DNA of 64,000 nucleotides from Planctomycetota bacterium (GTDB lineage: Bacteria; Planctomycetota; Phycisphaerae; WQYP01): NCBI GenBank assembly GCA_021831565.1, contig JAKBMM010000005.1, positions 1 through 64,000 of the forward strand, given 5' to 3'. Position numbers and translations under genes: made by a program. Shown here one piece after another: positions 8,155 through 17,005 of this stretch (position 1 is the first letter of the stretch; each line of letters begins with the position of its first letter). The notes under the pieces were generated by a model. It ran no database searches, was not told the DNA's origin, and saw only the letters and a program-made list of their open reading frames with translations.

Positions 8155-10203
8155 GTGAAGCGAGCTGAATTAGTCGCTCTCTGGGTATGGCTGGGGCTGT
8201 TGGCGATTACGGCGGTTCTGGGAATTGCGGTGGCCAAGTACGGCGCCGTATGCTTCTGGGCCGGCGGTATCGCGGCGGCGGCCCAAACGGTTCTGGCGTT
8301 TCTGGCATGGTGGGGCCTGCGGCTGGCGCGGCAGCAGGCCGCATTGGTGGACGAAGCCCAGGCTTCCGTGCGTTTTACACCGATTGCTCCCCTGGGCACG
8401 TTCCACATGAGCTACGCGGACGACGCGGCTGCGCCCATAGTCGCCGCGTCGGCGCCGGTTGATCCGGACGAGATCACCAGCCTCGATACCGGTTTGCAAC
8501 GGGTGATCATCGGTTTATGTTCGCTGGGTTTGCTGGTTCTGGCGGGGGTGATCGCGTGGCTGGTGCACCGCGATTTTTCCGCCATTGCCCCAGGTAAATC
8601 CATTATTATTTCGCCCGTGCCGATTGATCCCGGCGCGGTAGTGGCCGCCGGCGGCGCCTTGGTTGTCTACTTTATCCTGGCTTCTTTTTCGCGCGTCACA
8701 CCACGGACGGAGGGCTACGGCGAAGCCGCTAACGGCATCGTGTTGCTGGGCCTGCCGGGCGGCATCGCCCTGTTTGCCGCAGTGCTTGCGGCGTGGGCGG
8801 GGGTGACTTACGCCAGCCAGGGTTGCGCCATTTTTATCGCCGTGGTGCTGTTGCTCCAGGCGTTGGAACTGGGGGTTAACGCCCTGCGCAATTACGGCGC
8901 CATTGAAGAAATCGATCAGGCCGGAACGGATTTACAGCAGTTGCCGCTCGTGCCCCTGCTTACCAGCGGGTGGATTATCGGCATGCGTGTGCTTCTGGCC
9001 GAAAGCATCGGCATCACCCGCAGCGCCAAGTCGGCGCCCGGCATTTTGGCGCGGTTGCTGCCCCGCGTGGTAGTGGCCGGTCTGGTGATTTTGCTGGGAC
9101 TAAGCACGCTGCACGTGGTCCCCACGGGCGATGTGGGTATTCTCGAGCATCTGGGCGTGACCACGCCCTGGAATCTCCAGCATCCCCTCCAGGCCGGCCT
9201 GCACGTCCTGTGGCCGTGGCCAATCGACAAACTTCAATATGTTCCCACCGAACGGGCCAACGCCGTGGTGGTGGGAACCGAGGAGCCGCACAAATCCAAA
9301 CTCGGTCCGAATGCGTTTTCCTTCTGGTCGGAACACACATCGATTCCCGATCGCGAGTTTCTTACCGGCGACGTCAACAGCGCCGGTGCGGCGGCGCCGC
9401 AGCTCCTGGACGGTTTTATCGCCTGCTGGTGGCGCGTAACCAATCCCGGCGAATTTTTCCATAATGTTTCCAGCGGAAACATTGTGGAGTACGGCGGCAA
9501 TTTGGGCACCGCCGCCAAACCGCGCCTGCGACCGATGGACCAGGCCTTGGTGCACCAGGTCGCCCTCTACGCGGTCACCAGTGTTTTCGCCCGGCACTCG
9601 CTCAAAGAAATTATGCGCACGCAAACCGGCCGGGTGGCCGAGGATTGCAAAAAGTTCATGCAGCGGCAGCTCGACGCGATGCACTCCGGTATTAAAATTT
9701 TCGACCTGAGCATCAAAGACATTCATCCCCCGGCGGGACAGAGCCATATCACCGCGCAAGGGCGGGTGCTCGGTCCGGCCGCCGCTTTCGAAGAGGTGGT
9801 CAGCATGCGCGAATACAAGCAAACCTTGATTGATCAGGCGCAGCGGCGGGCATTCAAATATATCCAGAGCGCCAAAGGCTACGCCGTTGCGACCATCCTG
9901 GCCGCCACCGCCCATAAAGATCGAGTGGTGCATCGGGAAGAGGGTCGGGCCAAGGAGATAATTGTCCGGGCCGATGCCTTCGCCGGCGCGCGCCCGGTCG
10001 CCACCCTCTGGGAGTTCTATCGTGTATTGGGTAAGGTTTTTGACTCGGTGGAAAAAGTCGTCCTGGGACCGGGCGTAACGCCGCCGGAAATCTGGCAGAT
10101 CGGCCGTCGTCAATCGCCGATGCCGCCCCCGCCGGTGAAGGACACCGGTGGAGTTGGATCGAGCCTCGGGAATCCGATGCAGACGTCGTCCGGAGGTCAG
10201 TAA
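8155..10203 (+). CDS. Multi-TM SPFH protein, HflK-like
   Basis: The 682-residue protein combines about six N-terminal transmembrane helices (near residues 6-26, 30-53, 116-137, 160-178, 192-217, 223-243) with a seventh at 303-320 that leads directly into an SPFH (stomatin/prohibitin/HflK) domain beginning VVPTGDVGILEHLG. The C-terminal part is helical with a Pro-rich end. HflK and HflC form membrane rings around FtsH in known bacteria; this much longer N-terminal membrane domain is unusual. The GTG start follows AAGGATG. It opens a run of seven + strand genes and is followed by two more SPFH genes. Substrate or partner is unknown. Confidence 0.82.
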   Translation: MKRAELVALWVWLGLLAITAVLGIAVAKYGAVCFWAGGIAAAAQTVLAFLAWWGLRLARQQAALVDEAQASVRFTPIAPLGTFHMSYADDAAAPIVAASAPVDPDEITSLDTGLQRVIIGLCSLGLLVLAGVIAWLVHRDFSAIAPGKSIIISPVPIDPGAVVAAGGALVVYFILASFSRVTPRTEGYGEAANGIVLLGLPGGIALFAAVLAAWAGVTYASQGCAIFIAVVLLLQALELGVNALRNYGAIEEIDQAGTDLQQLPLVPLLTSGWIIGMRVLLAESIGITRSAKSAPGILARLLPRVVVAGLVILLGLSTLHVVPTGDVGILEHLGVTTPWNLQHPLQAGLHVLWPWPIDKLQYVPTERANAVVVGTEEPHKSKLGPNAFSFWSEHTSIPDREFLTGDVNSAGAAAPQLLDGFIACWWRVTNPGEFFHNVSSGNIVEYGGNLGTAAKPRLRPMDQALVHQVALYAVTSVFARHSLKEIMRTQTGRVAEDCKKFMQRQLDAMHSGIKIFDLSIKDIHPPAGQSHITAQGRVLGPAAAFEEVVSMREYKQTLIDQAQRRAFKYIQSAKGYAVATILAATAHKDRVVHREEGRAKEIIVRADAFAGARPVATLWEFYRVLGKVFDSVEKVVLGPGVTPPEIWQIGRRQSPMPPPPVKDTGGVGSSLGNPMQTSSGGQ

Positions 10204-10210
10204 GGCCTAA

Positions 10211-10234
10211 GGCCGGTTCCGAACGGAACCGGCC
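10211..10234 (+). promoter_or_regulatory. Strong 11 bp hairpin between the first two SPFH genes
   Basis: GGCCGGTTCCG and its exact reverse complement are separated by AA, 7 bp after the stop codon of the first SPFH gene. There is no T-tract, so it is more likely an RNA-processing, stabilising or attenuation element than a terminator. Confidence 0.55.
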
Positions 10235-10384
10235 GCCCGGTGCTGCGGACGGCGTTTGTGTCCCGATAGGGAGCAGGATTTGTGCGGTAGCGGAGAGGGA
10301 CGAGCGCGGGCCGGATGGCTGGATGATGTATCTCGTGATGGATTGTTTTCGGAACAGTCCCACCGGGTTCAAGAGGAATCTTTC

Positions 10385-11356
10385 ATGCGTAAACTCACCA
10401 TCGGTGTCATTCTTGTGGCCGTCGTGGTCTTGCTTTTCCTCGAACTATGCACGGTCGTGGCCAAGCCCTACCAGCGCGTCCTGCTGGACCGCTTTGGTAA
10501 GATCGTGGCGCATCCCACCCGCCTATGCTACCACTGGTACCTGTGCTGGCCCACCGACCGGGTGATCCGTCTGGATACCCGCCTGCACCTCTACCAAAGC
10601 GACATTCGCGAGGTGACCACCGCCGCCGGCGAGCCGATCGGCATTCGCAGTTTTGCCCTCTGGCGGATTATCAAGCCGGTGCTATATGTGGAACATCTGC
10701 CCGGCGGCTCGCTGGAAGTGCAGCGTTATCTGAACCGGAAAATCGAAGGCGCCGTCCTGAAAGTGATGGGCCAATACCGGCTGGATCAGATGTTCAACAT
10801 TGATCCGGCAAAGATTCGGATGGTCCAGGCGGAGCATCAAATCCGGCAAAGCGTCAACAAAGACATGGAGAAGTTGGGAATCCAGGTGAGCCGGGTGGGA
10901 TTCTCCCGCATGACTTTTCCACCGCGCGTGGCTCTGGCCGTGTATGACCGCATGAGCGCCGAGCGCGAAAAGATCGCCAGCCGGTATAAGAATGAAGGTC
11001 GCAGCAAGGCCCGGGCCATTGTCGCCAAGGGTCAGGAGCAGGCGACGGAAATCCGCAGCGAAGCGGAGAAGCAAGCCGAAGTGATCCGTGGTCAGGGCGA
11101 CGCGAAGGCTTATGAGATTCTCAGCGCTGCCGAGCATTCGCCCAAGGCGCGATTGTTCTATCGCTTCTGGAAATCGCTCCAGCTTTTCAAAAGCTCCATG
11201 GGGCAGTCCACCTACTGGGTGCTTACGCCCCGGAATCCCATCACCGCGCCGCTGTTTGCGGAGACGCAGACGCTGACTGACGAATCCAGCGGTGGGGTCC
11301 CCGCGCCCCACGCGCCGGCGCCAACGGCTGATAAGCGCCACCTGAAAAAAAGGTAA
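10385..11356 (+). CDS. SPFH protein, HflC-like
   Basis: This is a 323-residue protein with one N-terminal signal-anchor helix (about 5-27), an SPFH domain starting KPYQRVLLDRFGKIVAHP, and the long helical segment typical of HflC (ASRYKNEGRSKARAIVAKGQ, then EAEKQAEVIRGQGDAKAYEI). HflC partners HflK in a cage that regulates the FtsH protease. The ATG at 10385 follows AAGAGGAATCTTTC; an open frame 129 bp longer lacks such a site. It lies between two HflK-like genes, so the encoded complex may have three different SPFH subunits. No ftsH gene is in the window. Confidence 0.87.
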   Translation: MRKLTIGVILVAVVVLLFLELCTVVAKPYQRVLLDRFGKIVAHPTRLCYHWYLCWPTDRVIRLDTRLHLYQSDIREVTTAAGEPIGIRSFALWRIIKPVLYVEHLPGGSLEVQRYLNRKIEGAVLKVMGQYRLDQMFNIDPAKIRMVQAEHQIRQSVNKDMEKLGIQVSRVGFSRMTFPPRVALAVYDRMSAEREKIASRYKNEGRSKARAIVAKGQEQATEIRSEAEKQAEVIRGQGDAKAYEILSAAEHSPKARLFYRFWKSLQLFKSSMGQSTYWVLTPRNPITAPLFAETQTLTDESSGGVPAPHAPAPTADKRHLKKR

Positions 11357-11435
11357 CGCGGCTTTCATTACTTTTTTCTGACGGATGGAACATCGCCAAC
11401 GCGCCGTGATCGAAAGCCAGCGAGGAATTCGCCGC

Positions 11436-12575
11436 ATGACACAAACCGAACTCGAACTTGAAACGCCAAAGAGCGCCGTCCTTTCCCCGGAACCGCCGGC
11501 GGCGGACGACAAGTCCGCGCTCGCTCGCTGGACCAGCGCCCAGCGCGTGCTGGTTTATTTTTTCATCGGCATCGTCGTCATCTGGTTGCTCAGCGGCATA
11601 TACAAGGTTGGCGCCGGCGAAGTCGCCCTCGTGGAGCGGATGGGACAATTCCTCACGCTGCCCGACGGCAAGCCTTTGCTGATGGAGGCCGGCCTGCATT
11701 ATCACATTCCCTGGCCGGTGGATCATGTCTACATCGTTCCCCTGGAACGGGAACAACTGCTTACCGTCGCCGACTTCGATACCTCGCCGGCCTCCTACGA
11801 AAAGACGATCAAGGCGTTCATGCGGGCGGGCGTATCCCGTCAAGTGGTCGACGCCATTTTCAATCCGTATCTGATCACCGGTGATGAAAATGTGCTCCAC
11901 GCCAAAATCGCCGTGCAATACCGTATTTCCAATCCGCTGGAATATCTCACTTCGGTGTATCAGCCGCGAAATATCCCGCCGGGTCAGGGCCGGCTGAACG
12001 TGCTCCGCCTCCTGGCCAGCCACGAACTGATCCTGAAGCTCGCCGGAAGCACGGTGAATGAAGCTCTTTATTCGGGCAAACAGAAACTGGAAATGGAACT
12101 GTTTAACCCGCTTCGGCCGCGGCGGGAGCTTCAGGCGCCCATCGACAAGCTGGGGCTGGGCGTGCAGGTGCAGAAAGTGCTCCTGGAGTACGTACACTGG
12201 CCCAGCGCGGTGGACCTGGCCTTCACGGCTGTTCTTAACGCCCGCCAGCAGGAATCGACGGAAATTCAAAACGCCATGAAAATCGCCACCCGCCTGACCA
12301 CGCTGGCGCAGGGCCGGGCGCAGGCCATTCTGCACCAGGCCAACGCCGCGGCGCGCCAGCGCGTCAACCAAGTGCAGGGCGAAGCGCGGGAGTTTTCCCT
12401 GCTTTACGCCCAGTATCTCAAGCATCCGCGGGTGATAACGCTCAAACTGCTCAGCGACACGCTCGGCGGCGTCATGCGCGGCGCTTCGCGCGTGTTTTTC
12501 GTTCAGCCGCACCAGCAAATTCTGCTCTCGCTGCCGCCGCCGGCGCGAAAAATAATTGTTCCGGCGTCGCCCTAA
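11436..12575 (+). CDS. SPFH protein, HflK-like (third SPFH subunit)
   Basis: The 379-residue product has an acidic and Pro-rich cytoplasmic lead (residues 1-35), a single transmembrane helix (37-55) and an SPFH domain starting GAGEVALVERMGQFLTLPDG and continuing through the HflK-like region AGLHYHIPWPVDHVYIVPLE. A helical tail with RAQAILHQANAAARQRVNQ follows. ATG 11436 sits 8 bases after GAGGA; the frame stays open upstream to 11385 without one. The ABC transporter ATPase gene begins 57 bp downstream, which suggests co-expression of the SPFH ring with the transporter. Confidence 0.86.
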   Translation: MTQTELELETPKSAVLSPEPPAADDKSALARWTSAQRVLVYFFIGIVVIWLLSGIYKVGAGEVALVERMGQFLTLPDGKPLLMEAGLHYHIPWPVDHVYIVPLEREQLLTVADFDTSPASYEKTIKAFMRAGVSRQVVDAIFNPYLITGDENVLHAKIAVQYRISNPLEYLTSVYQPRNIPPGQGRLNVLRLLASHELILKLAGSTVNEALYSGKQKLEMELFNPLRPRRELQAPIDKLGLGVQVQKVLLEYVHWPSAVDLAFTAVLNARQQESTEIQNAMKIATRLTTLAQGRAQAILHQANAAARQRVNQVQGEAREFSLLYAQYLKHPRVITLKLLSDTLGGVMRGASRVFFVQPHQQILLSLPPPARKIIVPASP

Positions 12576-12632
12576 CGGCGCACGAGCCCAACCCGTCCGG
12601 AATAACCGGAAAAGTGTTTCAGGGAGTGCTTC

Positions 12633-13511
12633 ATGGTGGCGCAATACTCGGCCATTCAAACCCGCCAACTCACCAAGGTTTATCCCGGCTTCTGGAAAAG
12701 CCAGCAGGTGTTGGCGCTTTGGCAGTTAAACCTGCAGGTGCTCCAGGGAGAAATTTTCGGTTTGCTCGGGCCTAATGGCAGCGGCAAAACCACCACCATC
12801 AAGCTGCTGCTGGGATTGATCAACCCCACCGCCGGCGACGCGCTGGTCATGGGGCAGAGAGCCGGTGATCAGAATACGCGCCGCCGCATCGGCTATCTGC
12901 CCGAGGAAAGTTATCTCTACCGCTTTTTGAACGCCCGCCAGACGCTCGATTTCTACGCCCGGCTCTTTAACATGAACCGCGCCCAGCGGCGCCGCGCCGT
13001 CGATTATTATCTCGATTTCGTCGGTTTGGAGCCGGCCGTTCGCGGCCGCAGAATCGGCACCTATTCCAAGGGTCAGACGCGCCGCGTCGCCCTGGCGCAG
13101 GCGCTGCTGAACAATCCCGATCTGATTATCATGGACGAACCGACCTCCGGATTGGATCCAGTGGGTATGTTGGAAATCAAGGGTATGATCGGGCGGCTCA
13201 AGCAGGCGGGAAAAACGGTGCTGCTCTCCAGCCATCAGCTTGCCGACGTGGAAGACGTATGCGACCGGCTGGTCATTCTCTACCGTGGGCAGGTGGAATT
13301 GGGAGGCGCCCTGGCTGATTTGCTGGAAAGGCGCGAAGTGTTTCAACTTGAGGCGCGGGCGGTTTCGCCCGAGCTTCAGGAAAAGCTCATCGCCGTGGCT
13401 CGCGGAAATGGCGCGCAGGACATTCGCACCGGCCGCCCGCGGGTACGACTGGAAGACCTTTTCAAGCGGCTGGTCGACGCCAAGCGGCAGGCGGAACAAC
13501 CGCATGTATGA
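12633..13511 (+). CDS. ABC transporter ATP-binding protein
   Basis: This 292-residue cytoplasmic ATPase would power the permease encoded next. It has Walker A GPNGSGKTT, a Q-loop region YLPEESYLYRFL, a signature YSKGQTRRVALAQAL (a variant of LSGGQ), Walker B LIIMDEPTSGLDP, and the switch His in LLSSHQLADVEDVCDR. The closest generic type is the ABC-2 exporter class (CcmA/NatA-like). AGGGAG precedes the ATG. The permease starts 25 bp downstream. The exported substrate cannot be told from sequence. Confidence 0.93.
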   Translation: MVAQYSAIQTRQLTKVYPGFWKSQQVLALWQLNLQVLQGEIFGLLGPNGSGKTTTIKLLLGLINPTAGDALVMGQRAGDQNTRRRIGYLPEESYLYRFLNARQTLDFYARLFNMNRAQRRRAVDYYLDFVGLEPAVRGRRIGTYSKGQTRRVALAQALLNNPDLIIMDEPTSGLDPVGMLEIKGMIGRLKQAGKTVLLSSHQLADVEDVCDRLVILYRGQVELGGALADLLERREVFQLEARAVSPELQEKLIAVARGNGAQDIRTGRPRVRLEDLFKRLVDAKRQAEQPHV

Positions 13512-13536
13512 CGGATTCGACATGATATGGTAACAG

Positions 13537-15531
13537 ATGCCCCATGCGTCTCTTAGCTATGTGCCGGTCATTGCCGATGTGCTGATCGGGTTGCTGGTTC
13601 TGGCGTTTGCTCTGCTGGCGTTCCGGGATGTCGCCCGGCTGCGCACCGGATTCTCGCGGGCCTGGGCCGTTGGTCGGATCACCCTGGCGGAAGCTTGGAA
13701 CGCCCGTATCTGGGCGGTTCCGCTGCTCTGGTTCCTCATCTGCCTTATTCTGACATTCGCCCTTGTACGCAGCTACGGCCCGGGCGGCGAAGTGCGGGTT
13801 GACCTGACCATCTTTCTGCGCGCGCAGGAAATTCTCCTGCTGGTGTACCTGGGTGTTCTGGCCTGCCTGGCCCTGCCGCGGGAAAGAGAGCGGCGAACGC
13901 TCATCACCACCGGCAGCAAGCCGATTACGCGACTGGAACTGCTGCTGGGCAAGGTGATGGGACTTTCAGCCGCGGCCCTGCTGATGATCCTGGTGATGAT
14001 GGGTGCGACATGGGGTTTCATGAAGGTGGTGGACGCCAGGATACGCCACGACGCCTGGGTGCTCTATCACCTGCAGAAAAAAAATTACGACAAAATGGTG
14101 CGTCACCTCCCACCGCAGGCGGGGCTTTTGTATCTGGCCCGCCATGGTGTTCTGCGGGCCCAAAACAACATTACCGGCCGTCTGCGCATCGCCGGCTATA
14201 TCAACTATGCCGTCAATCCACCGATCCGGGCTCTCAAGGGTGGCAGCGCCGAAACGCTGTATTTCGAGTTTCCATCCCTGCCGGCCACGCTGCGTGCTCC
14301 TCCGCTGTTTGTATTCCACTTTGGCGTGCGTTCCTTTGGCAAGCGCCGCGGACCGGCGCGCATCCACGTGACGCTGGTGCAGCGCTCGAATCCCATGAAT
14401 ACCGAGGAAAAATCGCTCACGCTTAACGCCCAGGGTAGCGCCGTGTGGCAACCGAAAAAACGGTTCGCGTTCTTCAGCTACGTGAACCCCATGACCGGAC
14501 GGATATACAATCCCGGACCTGTGGTGGTCAAGGTTGCCTCTATGACTGCGGGCGATTACCTGTTCATTGCCAATGGCCGAAAACCACAGGATGCCAGTTG
14601 CCTGGCGTGGAACATGGACAGAACCCGAACGCCCGGCCATACCAATTTCGTCGCGCCCAAACCCGATCCCATCATCACCGGATTCAAGTCCAATGGGAAG
14701 CAGGAAGTTGTCGGTCCAAGTTACCGCCATCCGGGTATTCCGCCGGAGGTTGCCTCTTTCGAATTCAGGCATTTGAAACGGCGGCAGATACCCATCAACA
14801 AAAATGGTGATTTCACCGTGCACTTGCTGGTCGGCGTTGATAAACAGATGAATGAAGCCCTGCCCGCCAAGGCCCAACTGTTAGCCTACGATGTCGACAA
14901 CCCACAGGGCCGCCAGCGGCAGGTGCTGCGCATCGACGACAAGCACATCACCGTCGTGAAACTACCGGCGTCGCTGCTTGATGGTTCCAGCCTGGTGATC
15001 AATCTTTCCAGCATGATTCCGGGACACTGGCTCAAGATCACACCGGCCTCGGTGGCGATTGTCCGGCCGCCATCGCCCTTTATTCTCAACCTGGCCAAGA
15101 GCGAATTGGTTGTCCTGTGCGAAGTCACGCTGTTGATTGTGATCGGCGTGACGGCGGGAACGTGCCTGGGCTGGCCGGTGGCGCTGCTGACCACCATGGT
15201 CTGCTATATTCTCGGTAACATTGTGGCGTTTGTCGGCAAGTTGTCGCGGCAGGGCGGCTTTGGGCTTCTCAACTACGTGCAGGAAAACCGCCTGAAAGGC
15301 GTCTGGTATTACCAAATTGGTTCGCTGATTTCCGCTGTCATGGTCAAGATGCTCAATATGCTGGTGCACCTGCTGCCCGACTTTACCCGTTTTGATCCCC
15401 TCTATTTTATCGTCCGGTCGGTCAATATGCCCTGGACCGTGGCCGCGACAGATGTATTCTGGACGTTGGCCTGCGTCTTACCGACGTTGGCGCTGGGTTA
15501 CCTGCTTTTGCGCAAACAGGAGCTGGCCTGA
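13537..15531 (+). CDS. ABC-2 permease with large extracytoplasmic domain
   Basis: The 664-residue membrane protein has hydrophobic helices in its first ~160 residues (near 8-28, 57-78, 95-115, 130-160) and again after about residue 525, with a final helix near 640-660. The ~350 residues between carry no helices, contain beta-type, Pro- and Lys-rich sequence (for example GPARIHVTLVQRSNPMN), and probably face the periplasm. A RERERRTLITTGSKPITR segment after the third helix is characteristic of ABC-2 permeases. Such a long insertion is atypical and could bind cargo or the SPFH proteins. Its stop codon overlaps the next ATG by one base. Confidence 0.82.
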   Translation: MPHASLSYVPVIADVLIGLLVLAFALLAFRDVARLRTGFSRAWAVGRITLAEAWNARIWAVPLLWFLICLILTFALVRSYGPGGEVRVDLTIFLRAQEILLLVYLGVLACLALPRERERRTLITTGSKPITRLELLLGKVMGLSAAALLMILVMMGATWGFMKVVDARIRHDAWVLYHLQKKNYDKMVRHLPPQAGLLYLARHGVLRAQNNITGRLRIAGYINYAVNPPIRALKGGSAETLYFEFPSLPATLRAPPLFVFHFGVRSFGKRRGPARIHVTLVQRSNPMNTEEKSLTLNAQGSAVWQPKKRFAFFSYVNPMTGRIYNPGPVVVKVASMTAGDYLFIANGRKPQDASCLAWNMDRTRTPGHTNFVAPKPDPIITGFKSNGKQEVVGPSYRHPGIPPEVASFEFRHLKRRQIPINKNGDFTVHLLVGVDKQMNEALPAKAQLLAYDVDNPQGRQRQVLRIDDKHITVVKLPASLLDGSSLVINLSSMIPGHWLKITPASVAIVRPPSPFILNLAKSELVVLCEVTLLIVIGVTAGTCLGWPVALLTTMVCYILGNIVAFVGKLSRQGGFGLLNYVQENRLKGVWYYQIGSLISAVMVKMLNMLVHLLPDFTRFDPLYFIVRSVNMPWTVAATDVFWTLACVLPTLALGYLLLRKQELA

Positions 15532-16997
15532 TGAGTGTGACTTTTCCCACCAATCCCCGGAAAACCACTCTGCCCGGCCAGCCGCGCGATTCCCATCCAC
15601 CGCCGGCGCGCCCCGGGGGGCCGGTACGGCGCGATCAGCTTCTTTGTGCCGCCGTCATTGTGATTCTGCTGGCGCTGATTTTCGCGCTGCAACCCACGCT
15701 GAATCGCCGGCGGGCAAAACTGGTTTATTCCAGTCAGCAGGGAATCGGCAATCTTTTTCTGGAATTTCCCCGGTTGACCCTCGGCGGGTTCCGCGGCATC
15801 CTGGCCATGGTTCTCTGGGAAAACGCCGAAAGCGACAAGAATCACCGCCGCTGGATCCCCCTGGAAACCGATTACAACGCCATCGCGACGCTCGAACCGT
15901 ACTTCGGCTCGGTGTACATCTACAACGCGTGGAACCAGTCGTACAATCTTTCCGCGCAGTTCCATTCCATGTCGGCCAAATACAAATGGGTGCTCGACGG
16001 CCTGGTGTATCTGTACAAGGGCGAAAAATTCGTTCCCCACAACGCCAACATGATCATGAACGAGGCCAATGACTTTTTCCTCAAGCTGGGAACCAGTTTT
16101 GAGCGGAGGTACTACTGCGACCGCTGGCGTTATGATATTGCACATCTCTACAGGTACAATCCGAAAGCGGTCAACCCCGCCCTGAGCACACTCGCCGAGG
16201 TTCGTTACATCGTCCGCCGGCCGCAATTCAAGGCGACGTTGCTGCCGGCCCGCAATGGCAAGGGACCGCTCGGCCACGGCCTGAAAATCAACTCCCTGAC
16301 CTACCGGTACGGGATAAGCCCGTTCTATTTTGCCTGGGTGGAGTATCGCCGGGCGCTGGCCCAGCCCCAGAAGCCGACCGACATGGGCCGGGAGGTTCTA
16401 AATTCCTGGCCGCCGATGGCGCTGCGCCTCTGGTGCCGCGACGATCTTTACTTCGCCCAGCGGCTTACCTACCGGATTTTCAGCCAGCCGCAGGCGAAAA
16501 TGCTCCGTCGTTTTCCGGCCCGGGTGGAGAACATCCGTGATTGTTACCGCAATGTGCGGATCAATGCGCCGCGGTCCATTCGGGAATTCCGGATATACCT
16601 GCACAAGTATCCCGACCAGATTCCCGTGCATCGCCAGCACGTCTACGAAGTGCGCTTCTACGAGGCCCTGGGCCGGGCGGAAAGCATGTTGTTCCAAGGA
16701 CTTGTGCGGTGGCAGGTCAATCACCGGCGCTTCCGTCTGGGCGACGCGGCCGACCGGGACTTGGCGGCGGCAACGGGGCTTTACGAGAAGGCCATCGCGG
16801 CTTACCACCAGTACTTGGACCTGGCGTATCCCAATCAACTCAATGGAATGCCGAATTCCGCCCTGCACCGCCAGATCCGATATCTGCGCGCCATGCGGGC
16901 GCGTATCCGCGGCATCGATAATTTCCGCCTGACCGCGGCGCGGCACGCGCCGAATCTGGATTTTCTGGCGCCCCAGACGCTCTCTTATAACAATTGA
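15531..16997 (+). CDS. Membrane-anchored protein of unknown function, TPR-like
   Basis: This 488-residue protein has a Pro-rich N-terminus, one transmembrane helix (about 37-57) and a large soluble, probably periplasmic part. The stretch FRGILAMVLWENAESDKNHR, followed by a Tyr/Trp-rich run (LEPYFGSVYIYNAWNQSYNL), is like the helical repeat proteins that planctomycetes encode beside ABC-2 permeases; the C-terminal part (AAATGLYEKAIAAYHQYLDL) looks like a TPR. The ATG lies inside the upstream stop (TGATG), so translation is probably coupled to the permease. I do not know its function. Confidence 0.75.
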   Translation: MSVTFPTNPRKTTLPGQPRDSHPPPARPGGPVRRDQLLCAAVIVILLALIFALQPTLNRRRAKLVYSSQQGIGNLFLEFPRLTLGGFRGILAMVLWENAESDKNHRRWIPLETDYNAIATLEPYFGSVYIYNAWNQSYNLSAQFHSMSAKYKWVLDGLVYLYKGEKFVPHNANMIMNEANDFFLKLGTSFERRYYCDRWRYDIAHLYRYNPKAVNPALSTLAEVRYIVRRPQFKATLLPARNGKGPLGHGLKINSLTYRYGISPFYFAWVEYRRALAQPQKPTDMGREVLNSWPPMALRLWCRDDLYFAQRLTYRIFSQPQAKMLRRFPARVENIRDCYRNVRINAPRSIREFRIYLHKYPDQIPVHRQHVYEVRFYEALGRAESMLFQGLVRWQVNHRRFRLGDAADRDLAAATGLYEKAIAAYHQYLDLAYPNQLNGMPNSALHRQIRYLRAMRARIRGIDNFRLTAARHAPNLDFLAPQTLSYNN

Positions 16998-17005
16998 GGA
17001 TGGTG

